DNA of 35,823 nt from Candidatus Oscillibacter excrementavium (GTDB lineage Bacteria > Bacillota > Clostridia > Oscillospirales > Oscillospiraceae). Below, piece after piece: positions 1 to 7,964 of the stretch. The stretch's first letter is position 1; each line of letters starts with the position of its first letter. The translations under genes and the position numbers were made by a program. The DNA is taken from contig DWYU01000141.1 of NCBI GenBank assembly GCA_019118505.1, positions 1 through 35,823 on the forward strand, read 5' to 3'. The notes beneath the pieces are model-generated. The model had not been told where the DNA came from. It saw nothing but the letters and a program-made list of their open reading frames with translations, and made no database searches.

Positions 1-2202
1 CAGATTCACGAAGTTCAGCAGGGCGATCAGCAACAGGACAGCCCCCACCATGCCCAGGATCAGCACCATGTTGAGGCGGGAGCTCTCGAAGTTCTCCTGA
101 TAGTCGCTGCGCATGGTGACACTGATTCCCCGGTTCAGATCCTGCTCATATTGGGACAGGAACGCTTCAAAAGACACCTGCTGGCTGTGGTCAATATCCA
201 CCGCCAGCTGCCGGTAGCCCTGGCCGGGGAACAGTTCCTCAAACACCGTCAGCGGCACCAGATAATAGAAGGTGAAGGATGCCTCCGGGCTGTTGGCTCC
301 CTCCAGATAGGCGTTGTCGTGCATCAGGGAACCCAGCACGGTGAACGACTGTCCTTCCAGCTCCAGCGTCTCCCCCGCCGCCAGGCAGGAGACGCCCTCG
401 TGGTAGGCGCCGCCGGCGATCACATAGTTCCCGCTTGCAAAGGCGGCCTGGTCAAAGCTGCCGCTGGTGAAGGGACAGTTTTCCAGCACATAATCGAGAT
501 ACGCCCCATCCAGCCCCACCACAATGGCGGTGTATGCGCCAGTCTCGCTGAACCGGTCCAGTCCCGCCATCCAGTCCGGGAAAGCCGCCTGGGATTCTTT
601 GAGGGTCATGGTCTCGTCGTAGGGCTGGTTATAGTAGTCCACCACCCGCGCCCGCAGGGTCTCGTCCGCCGTCAGGGAGACCTCCCGGGTCTTGAGGGCG
701 CTCACCGAGGTGACCTCCGGCCGGGCGCTCAGTTCCTCCACCATCTCCTGGGTGATGCCCTGGTTGTGCTCGTTGTACCGCTGGTAGGTGGTGGCCGCCG
801 AGGCGTCCGCGATGGAGTAGTCCCAGGGGGACAGCGCTTCCAGGTACAGGTCCTCCTGCAAGCTCACATATTGCAGCCGGATGTCGGTGAGCAGCAGCAC
901 CGCCGCCAGCAGGATGACCACCGACAGGGCCATGCGGCCCTTGCCCCGGCCCAGGGTGCGCAGGGCCAGCCGGGGCAGCGTGACCATTCCATTTTTGGTT
1001 CCGCCGCCGTGGGCGGGCCGGGACTCGTTCAGCCGCAGGGTCTGGGCGGGCGTCAGCCGGGCCAGACGCAGAGTGGGCAGCAGATAGGACAGGAGCGTAG
1101 TGCCCAGGGCACACACTGCCGTCAGGGCGAAGGGCTGCCAGCTCAAAAAGTAGAGGGCCGGGTTCTGCTCCATGCCCACGACCACCCTGGACGTGATGGC
1201 AAGGTTCAACCCGAATCCGATCAGGAAGCCGGGGACCAGACCCAGCGCCGTCACAGAGACGCCTTTTTCCAGCAGATACCGCCGCAGCTGCCGGGGCGAC
1301 AGGCCCAGGGCCTTCAGCCCGGCAAAGTAGGCCCGGTCCTGCTCGGCGGTGACCTGCACGATGGCAAAGATCATGAGAAAACCGCACACCAGCACCAGCA
1401 GTGCCGGGGCGTAGTAGGGGCGGGCCTGCTGCCCGGCCAGATCCAGCCGGGCGTCGTTGTAGGCGAGATTCGTGGTAAAGGGCAGCTCCGGCAGGCCCTG
1501 ATCGGCCAGAATCTGAGCAGCCTGGGCGTCCAGGTCACGGGGTTGGTGCAGGGTAACGCCCAGGGTGAGGTCAGCGGCGTTCTCGCTGTCATAATCCGGC
1601 ACCAGTGTCTGGGCGGTCTCCGCCGTAATCCAGGCGCAGGCTTCGGTGAAGTTGGTGGGGCTGGCCCACCAGCCGCACAGGGTAAATTCGTCCGTATGGA
1701 CCTGACCGCTGGCATCCGTCCATTGCAGCGTCACCGGCGCGCCGATCTCCCGCACGATGCCCAGGGACCCCATGGTGAACTCGTCTAGGGCGATCTCACC
1801 GGGCTGCTGGGGCAGGCCGCCGGTGGTAGGGACCGACAGGACGGTTTCGGCATAGTCCTGGTCGGTCACCGCCAGCTTCACCAGCCGCTGGCCCATCATC
1901 GGGTCAGAGAGAGTGCCGATGGTACTCAGTCGGACGGTGCTTTTGATGTTGGGATGCTGGGAGAGCAGGTCCGCCTGATGCTCCGTCAGGCCGCTGTAAA
2001 GAATATGGCTGGTGGAGCCGTAGGTGTACTGGTAGTTGAGCAGGAACGCATCCTCCACCGCCCCGCCCAGCAGGAATACAAAGGCGTACAGGCCGGTGAC
2101 CAGCGCCACCGCCAGAGCTAACACTGCATTCTTGACCCGGTGAAAGCGGAAATCCCGCCGTACCAGCGTCCAGCAGACTTTCAGGTTGTTGTTTGCGAGC
2201 AT
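1..2202 (-). CDS. FtsX/MacB-type ABC transporter permease, 3' end outside window
   Basis: This is the membrane subunit of an ABC transporter in the FtsX/MacB/BceB superfamily. The frame is open from an ATG at 2202 to base 1, so 734 residues are visible and the C terminus is missing; the ORF track omits it for that reason. A ribosome binding site (AAGGAGG) precedes the start. A first membrane helix lies near residues 27-47, followed by a roughly 240-residue extracellular segment. Three more helices form the first FtsX domain, followed by a juxtamembrane 'LRLARLTPAQTLRLNE' stretch. A second transmembrane helix plus a large extracellular domain comes next, then the start of the second FtsX domain at the window edge. 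The ATPase gene ends only 12 bases upstream, so the two form one transporter. Such permeases usually move or sense lipids, lipoproteins or antimicrobial peptides rather than small nutrients; the substrate cannot be told from sequence. The 545-residue plus-strand ORF opposite is a shadow. Confidence 0.93.
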   Translation of the reverse strand, partial: MLANNNLKVCWTLVRRDFRFHRVKNAVLALAVALVTGLYAFVFLLGGAVEDAFLLNYQYTYGSTSHILYSGLTEHQADLLSQHPNIKSTVRLSTIGTLSDPMMGQRLVKLAVTDQDYAETVLSVPTTGGLPQQPGEIALDEFTMGSLGIVREIGAPVTLQWTDASGQVHTDEFTLCGWWASPTNFTEACAWITAETAQTLVPDYDSENAADLTLGVTLHQPRDLDAQAAQILADQGLPELPFTTNLAYNDARLDLAGQQARPYYAPALLVLVCGFLMIFAIVQVTAEQDRAYFAGLKALGLSPRQLRRYLLEKGVSVTALGLVPGFLIGFGLNLAITSRVVVGMEQNPALYFLSWQPFALTAVCALGTTLLSYLLPTLRLARLTPAQTLRLNESRPAHGGGTKNGMVTLPRLALRTLGRGKGRMALSVVILLAAVLLLTDIRLQYVSLQEDLYLEALSPWDYSIADASAATTYQRYNEHNQGITQEMVEELSARPEVTSVSALKTREVSLTADETLRARVVDYYNQPYDETMTLKESQAAFPDWMAGLDRFSETGAYTAIVVGLDGAYLDYVLENCPFTSGSFDQAAFASGNYVIAGGAYHEGVSCLAAGETLELEGQSFTVLGSLMHDNAYLEGANSPEASFTFYYLVPLTVFEELFPGQGYRQLAVDIDHSQQVSFEAFLSQYEQDLNRGISVTMRSDYQENFESSRLNMVLILGMVGAVLLLIALLNFVNL

Positions 2203-2214
2203 GGCCGGACCTCC

Positions 2215-2880
2215 TTACCCGCGGATGCGCCCGTCCTCGATGCGGACGACCCGGTCGGCCATCTGGGCCAGTTCCAGGTTGTGGGTGATCATCACCAGGG
2301 TCTGGCGGTAGGTCTCCACCGACAGCTTCAGCAGGCCCAGCACATTCTGGCCGGTCTTGCTGTCCAGGTTGCCGGTGGGCTCGTCGGCCAGAAGGATGGC
2401 GGGCTTGGCGATCAGGGCCCGGGCGATGGCCACCCGCTGCTGGCCGCCGCCGGAGAGCTCGTTGGGAAACGCGTTCAGCCGCTCTTTCAGGTGCAGCAGT
2501 TCCACGATCTCGTCAAAGAATGCCGGGTCCGGGGTGCTGCCTGCCAGGCTCAGAGGGAACAGGATGTTCTCCTTCACCGTCAAAGTGGGCACCAGATTGA
2601 AATTCTGATACACGAAGCCCACCTTGCTGCGGCGGAACACCGCCAGCTCCTTCTCCTTCAGCCCCCGCAGGTTCACGCCGTCCACGATGACCTCCCCCTC
2701 GTCGGGGATGTCCATGCCGCCGATCATGTTCAGCAGGGTGGTCTTGCCGGAGCCGGAGGCGCCGATGATGGCGGTGAATTTGCCCTTTTCGATCTCCAGG
2801 TCGATGCCGTCCAGGGCCTTGACCTGGTTCTCCCCTTTGCCAAAATATTTTTTCAGGTTATGTACCGTTACGATGTTCAT
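2215..2880 (-). CDS. ABC transporter ATP-binding protein (LolD/MacB/BceA type)
   Basis: This is the 221-residue ATPase that powers the neighbouring FtsX permease. Starting at '[11 protein letters not shown]', it shows Walker [10 protein letters not shown], a Q-loop in VYQNFNLVP, Walker [13 protein letters not shown] and a switch histidine in ITHN. The signature reads LSGGGQQR instead of the usual LSGGQQQR, so the signature glutamine is replaced by glycine with no length change. I chose the start at 2880 because GAGGA lies just upstream, the domain begins there, and the ATG overlaps the stop of the preceding small gene as ATGA. The longer ORF in the track (to 3039) would run through that upstream gene. 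The length matches the 220-250 residues normal for this class. It belongs to the minus-strand operon led by the response regulator at 4983. Confidence 0.95.
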   Translation of the reverse strand: MNIVTVHNLKKYFGKGENQVKALDGIDLEIEKGKFTAIIGASGSGKTTLLNMIGGMDIPDEGEVIVDGVNLRGLKEKELAVFRRSKVGFVYQNFNLVPTLTVKENILFPLSLAGSTPDPAFFDEIVELLHLKERLNAFPNELSGGGQQRVAIARALIAKPAILLADEPTGNLDSKTGQNVLGLLKLSVETYRQTLVMITHNLELAQMADRVVRIEDGRIRG

Positions 2881-3254
2881 GGATGGATTCCTCGCTTTTG
2901 TTCTTTGGGTTTCAACAGGCGGTTCAGGCGGATCAGATTCATCCGCTGCACCAGAACACAGTAGAGATTGTGCAGCCCCACCAGGACGGCCAAAAGCACA
3001 ATCCAGAATCGTCCTGCTGCCAATGCGCAGGCAAAACACAAAACAGCGCCAAAGCTGTGGATCTTTGCGTTTTTGAGCAGTTGGCTCTTTAGAAACCGCA
3101 TATCCTCAATGCTGCTGCCGCGCAGAAAATAGTTGTCCGTATCCTGCTTCCCCCGCCATTGGTCGTAGCGCAGTTTGACCCAAACCAGGAATTTGCGGTA
3201 CTGCCTTACACCCAGAACACGGTATATCTTTTCTTCCATGGTAACAGGTCTCAT
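2877..3254 (-). CDS. Small CrtO-like membrane protein
   Basis: This 125-residue protein has a basic, aromatic N-terminal half ('YRKFLVWVKLRYDQW') and a hydrophobic C-terminal half with one or two membrane segments around residues 70-105, ending in a basic tail. GGGAGGAAAG sits 7 bases before the ATG at 3254, and its stop overlaps the ATPase start by 4 bases. From memory of staphylococcal CrtO (glycosyl-4,4'-diaponeurosporenoate acyltransferase), the pattern 'IE-M' followed by a hydrophobic stretch and then 'VQR-N--RL--LL' is shared. I therefore place it in that family tentatively. There is no carotenoid pathway here, so an acyltransferase role on carotenoids is unlikely; it may modify an envelope lipid or assist the adjacent transporter. 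An in-frame second Met at 3239 is a possible alternative start but lacks as good a ribosome site. Confidence 0.8.
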   Translation of the reverse strand: MRPVTMEEKIYRVLGVRQYRKFLVWVKLRYDQWRGKQDTDNYFLRGSSIEDMRFLKSQLLKNAKIHSFGAVLCFACALAAGRFWIVLLAVLVGLHNLYCVLVQRMNLIRLNRLLKPKEQKRGIHP

Positions 3255-3271
3255 GGCCGCTTTCCTCCCCG

Positions 3272-4294
3272 TCAGCTCAGCAGATACACGGAAAAGGTTG
3301 TGCCTTCCCCTACTTTCGACTTCACACTGATATATCCCTTCTGCCGGGTGATGATGCCATTGGCCAGGTACAGCCCCAGGCCCACGCCCTCCTGCCCGGC
3401 CACCTCCGGGGCCCGGTAGAACCGCTGGAACACATCGTTGTAGTGCTCCTCCGGGATGCCGATGCCGGTGTCGGTAATGTCCACCCGGGTATAGAACTGC
3501 CAGGGGCGCACGGTCACTGCCACCTTGCCGCCGGACGGCGTGTACTTCACGGCGTTGTCCAGAAGGTTGCCGATGGCCTCCGCCGTCCACTTGGGGTCGT
3601 GCTGCACCGTGATGGCCGGGTCGCATTCCGCCGACAGGTCGATCCCCTTGGTCTCCGCCTTAGCCCAGACGGTGCTCATGGCCCGGGCGATGGTGTCGGA
3701 GAGCCGGGCCTCCTCCACATGGAGGGTGAAGGTGCCCGTCTCCAATCGGGACATTTTGATGAGGGACTGCATCAGGAAATCCAGCTTGTCGATCTGGCCG
3801 TCCATGGTAGCCAGAAACTCCGCCCGCTTTTCCGGCGGCAGGTCATGGCTGCGCAGGATGCCGGTGAACATCTTGATGTTGGCGATGGGCGTTTTCACCT
3901 GATGGGAGATGTCGCTGACCAGGCCCTGGATGGTTTCCTTGTCCCGCTGGCTCTGGCGCTTACCCTCGCTCATGATGTCAAAATACTGCATCAGCTTGCC
4001 CTGCACCTTGGCGGTCAGGCTGTCTTCGTAGGGCTGGTATCCCTCCACCGTCCGGCCGGACATCAGGGCGTCCAGGGTCTCGCACAGGTCGTCGGCAAAC
4101 AGGCTGACCTGCCGCCGCTGATACCAGGCCCACAGGCCCACCACGGCGTAGATGGCAAGGCACAGCCCCAGGATGCCGTACCGCACCGCCGCCCGGGGAA
4201 CGGTCTGCCACAGCAGCCACACCAGAGCGGCGAACAGCGCCGCGGACAACAGGAGCATCCCGGCGCGCAGAACCGTCATGCTGCGGTGTTTCAT
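3272..4294 (-). CDS. Two-component sensor histidine kinase
   Basis: This is a 340-residue membrane histidine kinase. Two closely spaced transmembrane helices (about residues 9-30 and 37-58) leave almost no extracellular loop, so it probably senses within the membrane or through its ABC partner. No clear HAMP domain is visible. The phosphoacceptor region reads 'SDISHQVKTPIANIKMF' with His near residue 131. The ATPase domain has an N-box 'NLLDNAVKYTPSGGK', a G1 box DTGIGI and a G2 box GVGLGLYLANGI. Its start overlaps the stop of the response regulator gene as ATGA, so translation is coupled and the two are cognate partners. Downstream come the CrtO-like, ATPase and permease genes, which fits kinases that switch on an adjacent detoxification ABC transporter. 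The signal is unknown. Confidence 0.96.
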   Translation of the reverse strand: MKHRSMTVLRAGMLLLSAALFAALVWLLWQTVPRAAVRYGILGLCLAIYAVVGLWAWYQRRQVSLFADDLCETLDALMSGRTVEGYQPYEDSLTAKVQGKLMQYFDIMSEGKRQSQRDKETIQGLVSDISHQVKTPIANIKMFTGILRSHDLPPEKRAEFLATMDGQIDKLDFLMQSLIKMSRLETGTFTLHVEEARLSDTIARAMSTVWAKAETKGIDLSAECDPAITVQHDPKWTAEAIGNLLDNAVKYTPSGGKVAVTVRPWQFYTRVDITDTGIGIPEEHYNDVFQRFYRAPEVAGQEGVGLGLYLANGIITRQKGYISVKSKVGEGTTFSVYLLS

Positions 4295-4983
4295 ACCTTG
4301 CCTCCTGTCCAGATGTAGCCCATGCCCCGGACCGTTTTGATGTAGGTATGGGAGTCATCCTCGATCTTGGCCCGGAGCCGGTTCATGGTGACGGTGAGGG
4401 TATGGTCGTCGATAAAGTTGCCGCCGCTGTCCCACAGGCGGTCCAGCAGCTGCTGGCGGGTCAGGATCTGACCGGCGTGTTCCGTCAGATACTTGAGGAG
4501 CTTGTACTCATTGGGGGTGATGGCCAGCTTCTCTGTCCCCCGCACGGCTGTCAGGGCCGAAAAATCCAGCGTCAGCCAGCCGTCGCTCCAGCGGTCCGCC
4601 TGGGGGGCGGCCGGGGCGCCGCCCACCCGGCGCAGGGCCACCTCCACCCGCCGCAGCAGGATCTGCATGTTGAAGGGCTTGGTCACATAGTCCTCGGCCC
4701 CCATGTCAAAGCCGCGGAGCACATCCGCCTCCAGGTCGTTGGCGGTGAGAAAGATCACCGGCAGCTCCGGCTGCCGGGCCTTGAACTCCCGGCACAGATC
4801 AAAGCCGTTTCCGTCCGGCAGGTTTACGTCCAGCAGGGCCAGGTCGAAGCGTTCGCCGGAGAGCAGCTGCCGTGCCTTCTGGCAGTTGTAGGCGGCCACG
4901 GTCAGATACCCGGCGCTGTCCAGCTCAAAGCAGAGGCCGGCGCTGAGGGCCAGGTCGTCCTCCAGAACTAAAATCTTTTCCAT
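4291..4983 (-). CDS. OmpR/PhoB-family response regulator
   Basis: This 230-residue response regulator heads the minus-strand operon. The receiver domain has the acidic pair E8-D9-D10, the phosphoacceptor Asp at residue 52 (LLDVNLPDGNG), the conserved Thr in FLTAND and Lys in VTKPFN. The C-terminal winged helix has the family-typical 'TPNEYKLLKYL', 'LTRQQLLDRLWD' and 'RLRAKIEDD' segments, ending in RGMGYIW. I place the start at 4983, where the receiver begins and a GGGAGA ribosome site is present; the longer ORF-track start adds an unlikely charged extension. It likely activates its own operon, and a TTGGCA-N17-TATAAT promoter lies about 70 bases upstream. Target sites are not evident to me. 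Confidence 0.96.
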   Translation of the reverse strand: MEKILVLEDDLALSAGLCFELDSAGYLTVAAYNCQKARQLLSGERFDLALLDVNLPDGNGFDLCREFKARQPELPVIFLTANDLEADVLRGFDMGAEDYVTKPFNMQILLRRVEVALRRVGGAPAAPQADRWSDGWLTLDFSALTAVRGTEKLAITPNEYKLLKYLTEHAGQILTRQQLLDRLWDSGGNFIDDHTLTVTMNRLRAKIEDDSHTYIKTVRGMGYIWTGGKV

Positions 4984-5059
4984 GTGCGGTTCTCCCATCT
5001 CCCGGGCGGCGCTCTCCCACGCACGCGGACGGCCCCGCCCCAACTCATCTCAGTGTTCG

Positions 5060-5088
5060 ATTATAGCGCATATGCGGGCCATTGCCAA
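5060..5088 (-). promoter_or_regulatory. Sigma-A promoter for the TCS/ABC operon
   Basis: On the minus strand TTGGCA and TATAAT are separated by 17 bases. The -10 hexamer is a perfect match, and the predicted transcription start lies about 70 bases before the response regulator ATG. Confidence 0.75.
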
Positions 5089-5163
5089 CAGGAGAATCTG
5101 ATGCGCGGCGCCGCCCTCCCGGACCTTCTGTGGGGCAGTTTTGTTTCAATTTTTCAGATTTGG

Positions 5164-5192
5164 TTGACAGATCACAGCAAATGGACCATAAT
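5164..5192 (+). promoter_or_regulatory. Sigma-A promoter for sepF-like gene
   Basis: TTGACA and CATAAT are separated by 17 bases, a near-perfect promoter. It is divergent from the TCS operon promoter. An AGGAGG at 5204-5209 lies just after the predicted start site but has no start codon at a suitable distance; the gene's own ribosome site is GAGGTG at 5251. Confidence 0.8.
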
Positions 5193-5261
5193 AGATATGA
5201 TATAGGAGGATTTCCCCCTGAAATCGGTACCGTTTTGTTTGTGTGGATGCGAGGTGATCAC

Positions 5262-5726
5262 ATGAGGCTGTTGGAATCCGTGCGGAAAATCGTCTCTTCC
5301 CATCTGAATCCGGAGGATCTGCCTGAGGGCCGGGAGACTGTGGGCCCGGAGGGAGAGTCCCGGTCTGCGCGTTCAGGCGCCGCCTCCGGCTGGGGCCCGT
5401 CCAAGATCGTGCTGCAGGCCCCCCAGCGGCTGGAGCAGACGGAAGAGGTCGTGGACCTCCTCCAGAGCGGCAGCTCCGTGGTGCTGAATCTGCAGGGCGG
5501 CAATTATGAAATCTCCCGGCGGCTGCTGGATTTTGTGGCCGGAGTCGCGTATCACAACGAGAACAAGGTGTGGAAGGTCGCCCGCAACACGTTTCTGATC
5601 GTCCCCTATGACGCCGAGGTGCAGGCCATGGACTTCCCACAATACGGCAGCTTCGGCAGAGGGGACCTCTCACGCGCCGCCGGATTCCCCTCCGGGCGCC
5701 CGGAACCGCGGCAGTGGACCAGCTGA
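5262..5726 (+). CDS. sepF: SepF-like cell division protein
   Basis: This 154-residue protein matches SepF, the membrane anchor for FtsZ that bundles protofilaments at the division site in Gram-positive bacteria. It has an N-terminal amphipathic stretch ('MRLLESVRKIVSS'), a short acidic and Gly/Ser linker, and a C-terminal SepF core from about residue 47. The core shows 'SSVVLNLQGGNYEISRRLLD' and 'KVWKVARNTFLIVPYD', which align with the family pattern VVLNLxxxxxxxxRRxxDFxxG...ISxNTFLIxP. I chose the ATG at 5262 because GAGGTG lies 5 bases upstream; an in-frame ATG at 5247 has no ribosome site. The gene is monocistronic and not in a division cluster, so it may be a second copy or a relocated sole copy. 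The last 25 residues are Gly/Pro/Arg-rich and unlike the family. Confidence 0.87.
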   Translation: MRLLESVRKIVSSHLNPEDLPEGRETVGPEGESRSARSGAASGWGPSKIVLQAPQRLEQTEEVVDLLQSGSSVVLNLQGGNYEISRRLLDFVAGVAYHNENKVWKVARNTFLIVPYDAEVQAMDFPQYGSFGRGDLSRAAGFPSGRPEPRQWTS

Positions 5727-5784
5727 ACCAGCCCGGTCTGCGGCGGGGCGCTCCGGCGCCTGTCTGAACCGAATACTGAAAAAA

Positions 5785-5814
5785 CAGGGAGCGGACCGCG
5801 TTGTCCGCTCCCTG
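5785..5814 (-). terminator. Rho-independent terminator for the diguanylate cyclase gene
   Basis: A perfect 12-bp stem (CAGGGAGCGGAC / GTCCGCTCCCTG) with a 6-base loop is followed by six T on the minus strand. It lies between the convergent sepF and diguanylate cyclase genes and could slow readthrough from both sides. Confidence 0.85.
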
Positions 5815-5846
5815 TCTGGATTCTGCCCGGATACGGCCGGGGCCGC

Positions 5847-7751
5847 TCATCTGGCCCGGCGGTCGTTGGCGGGGTCCTGATAGTAGGCCTGCTTTTCGGC
5901 GTACATCCGCTTTTCCGCGGTCTTGATCAGCCCCTCCACATCGTCAGTGGGCACATGTGCCCAGGCGCAGCCGGCGGACACGAAATACCCCTTTCTCTTC
6001 AGGGTCTCCGTCAGTTCCCGCAGGCGCCTCTCCGTGTCCTCCACAGGCGCGTCGCACACGAAGATAATGAACTCATCGCCGCCCACCCGATAGGTATAGC
6101 GGCTGCCGAAGCAGGTGCGCAGCGCGTCCGCCACCGAGCGGAGCATCTGGTCCCCGGCCTCGTGGCCCTGGGAGTTGTTCAGCTCGTGGAGGCCGTTGAC
6201 ATCCACAAAGACACAGCCGAGGCTGTCCTGGCATTTCGCGGCCAGGTTGGGCAGGTCGATCTCATAGCGGTTGCGGTTGTACAGCCCGGTGAGGGTATCT
6301 CCCTCCCCCAGCCGCTGCATGTCCCGATAGGTCCGGGTGTTGCTGTAGAGCATGGCGAAGCTGAAGCCGACGCTTCGGAGCATCGCCGTGCTGCCCGCGC
6401 GTCTTTTCAGTCCGCCGGCGGACAGGACCCCGCGGATCACACCGTCGGCATCCTCAATGGGGATGGCCGCCAGATCGGTCATGTCCTCCGGCGCATCGGG
6501 CAGCACGGCCCGGACCTCCGCGGCCGTATGGGCGCTGACCTCCGGGTGCCCGGCGGCAAAGTAGTCCGCCAGCAGCTCCGCGCTCTCCCCCAACGCAGTG
6601 CCCAGCGATGTCTCTCCGCCCTCTTCCCACAGATAGCGGACGAGGGGCTCCCTGCCGCTCATCATCGTAAACGCCACCCGCTTTGCCGGAAGCATTTTCC
6701 CGATAAGCGCCAGGGCCCTGGGCACGTTTTCCCGGTGCACATGGGCGTTGAACAGCAGTTTCTCCACGTCGTAAATGTCCCGGAGCGCGTCCAGCTGCCG
6801 CTGCTTTTCGCCGGTCTCCCGGCGCACGTAGCGGATGAGCCAGAGGATGTAGAGCAAAAATCCCACGGCCTCCAGGACCAGCAGCACGTTCAGCATGTTC
6901 CGCACGCTCCGCGCGTCCGCGAAGACCACGGACTCCGGCACGCTCAGCGCCACCCGCCACTGGTTGATGGAGGTGGGCGTGTAATAGAAGTACAGATAGT
7001 CGCCGATGGTGTTGGAGAGAAACACCACGTAGTTGCTCTCTCCGTTGATCAGCCCCTGGCGGAGCTGGGCGTCATCATAGCCGTCGGCCATGGGGCGGGA
7101 GCCGGTCTCCCAGATGTTGCCCAGCTCCTCGTGCCAGGTGTCGATGAGAAAGTCGCCGGTGGCCCCGTCGATCAGATAGACCGCCGCGCTGCCGCCATAG
7201 GGAGAATACGGCAGCGCCTCCCCCAGCGTATCGATGTCGATCACGCCATACAGCATGGCGATGGTCTCGCCGTCCCGGGTCACCGGCACGAAATGGCGCA
7301 CCACATAGCCTCCGCCATTCAGGTCCTGCTCCCGGTCGGAGATATGGGCGCCCAGGGCGGCCTCCTGTTCAAAGGAGAGCTGCCCCGCCGCCGGGACCAC
7401 CTTTCCCTCCGCTGTCAGCACGCGGTCCCCGGGAAGCAGGAACTCCAGCCGGGAGAAAAAGTCCCCGCCGCCGGGATACTGGGCCAGGAAGTCCAGCAGC
7501 TCACCGGACCCCCGGGTCATATAGCCGCTGGCCAGTGTGGCGATCAGCTCCAGCTGGCGGCGGTCAGAAGCCATATTCAGTTCCAGAACGCTGACGAACT
7601 CCTCCGCCTCGCTGGTGAGGCGCTGGAAGCCGGCTGACTCCTCCCGTTCATTGATGCGGGTCGTGACAACAACGCTTACCAGCGCAATCAGCAGGACGAG
7701 AATCAAGGTCGCAGCCACCGGGCTGCGCCAATGTACCGTGTGAACGCGCAT
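5847..7751 (-). CDS. Membrane-bound diguanylate cyclase (Cache-like sensor, GGDEF)
   Basis: This 634-residue protein makes cyclic di-GMP from two GTP in response to an outside signal. A transmembrane helix at about residues 12-31 is followed by a large extracellular region of dCACHE type, with segments such as 'VRHFVPVTRDGETIAMLYGV' and 'SINQWRVALSVPE'. A second helix lies near residues 285-305, followed by a cytoplasmic GAF-like region and a GGDEF domain. The active-site motif is intact (RVGGDEFIIF near residue 555), and 'DTLTGLYNRNRYE' and 'DVNGLHELNNSQGH' are typical. I see no RxxD inhibitory site at the usual place before GGDEF, so product inhibition may be absent. Start at 7751: AAGGGG lies upstream, whereas the ORF-track start is a TTG that lacks one. 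Monocistronic, with its own promoter and terminator. Confidence 0.93.
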   Translation of the reverse strand: MRVHTVHWRSPVAATLILVLLIALVSVVVTTRINEREESAGFQRLTSEAEEFVSVLELNMASDRRQLELIATLASGYMTRGSGELLDFLAQYPGGGDFFSRLEFLLPGDRVLTAEGKVVPAAGQLSFEQEAALGAHISDREQDLNGGGYVVRHFVPVTRDGETIAMLYGVIDIDTLGEALPYSPYGGSAAVYLIDGATGDFLIDTWHEELGNIWETGSRPMADGYDDAQLRQGLINGESNYVVFLSNTIGDYLYFYYTPTSINQWRVALSVPESVVFADARSVRNMLNVLLVLEAVGFLLYILWLIRYVRRETGEKQRQLDALRDIYDVEKLLFNAHVHRENVPRALALIGKMLPAKRVAFTMMSGREPLVRYLWEEGGETSLGTALGESAELLADYFAAGHPEVSAHTAAEVRAVLPDAPEDMTDLAAIPIEDADGVIRGVLSAGGLKRRAGSTAMLRSVGFSFAMLYSNTRTYRDMQRLGEGDTLTGLYNRNRYEIDLPNLAAKCQDSLGCVFVDVNGLHELNNSQGHEAGDQMLRSVADALRTCFGSRYTYRVGGDEFIIFVCDAPVEDTERRLRELTETLKRKGYFVSAGCAWAHVPTDDVEGLIKTAEKRMYAEKQAYYQDPANDRRAR

Positions 7752-7793
7752 GTTCCACCCCTTGTTCCCTGTCAAAATCCAAATGTTGTCTAT

Positions 7794-7822
7794 ATTTTAC
7801 AAAATCCATGGGAACTCGTCAA
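7794..7822 (-). promoter_or_regulatory. Promoter for the diguanylate cyclase gene
   Basis: On the minus strand TTGACG and TAAAAT are separated by 17 bases, ending about 43 bases before the ATG at 7751. Confidence 0.7.
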
Positions 7823-7903
7823 GATGACATCTCCGGGGAAAGGCCCCGGGATGCCCCGCCGGTTGGGCAGCTGGTCTGCCCGGCTGGTAACCCCAAAAAA
7901 TAG

Positions 7904-7932
7904 TTGCGTCCGCTACTTTTTTGTGGTATCAT
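7904..7932 (+). promoter_or_regulatory. Promoter for the marR-MFS operon
   Basis: TTGCGT and TATCAT are separated by 17 bases, immediately upstream of the marR ribosome site AGGAG at 7951. A MarR protein often binds over its own promoter, but no clear palindrome stands out here. Confidence 0.6.
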
Positions 7933-7964
7933 AGGCAAAATGACGCCAAAAGGAGCATCTGCAT

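Noticed and set aside
151-1788. 545-residue plus-strand ORF at the left edge
   Set aside because: It is antisense to the open FtsX permease frame, which encodes membrane helices and has a ribosome site.
5204-5209. AGGAGG just after the sepF promoter as a start of a leader gene
   Set aside because: No ATG, GTG or TTG follows at a usable distance.
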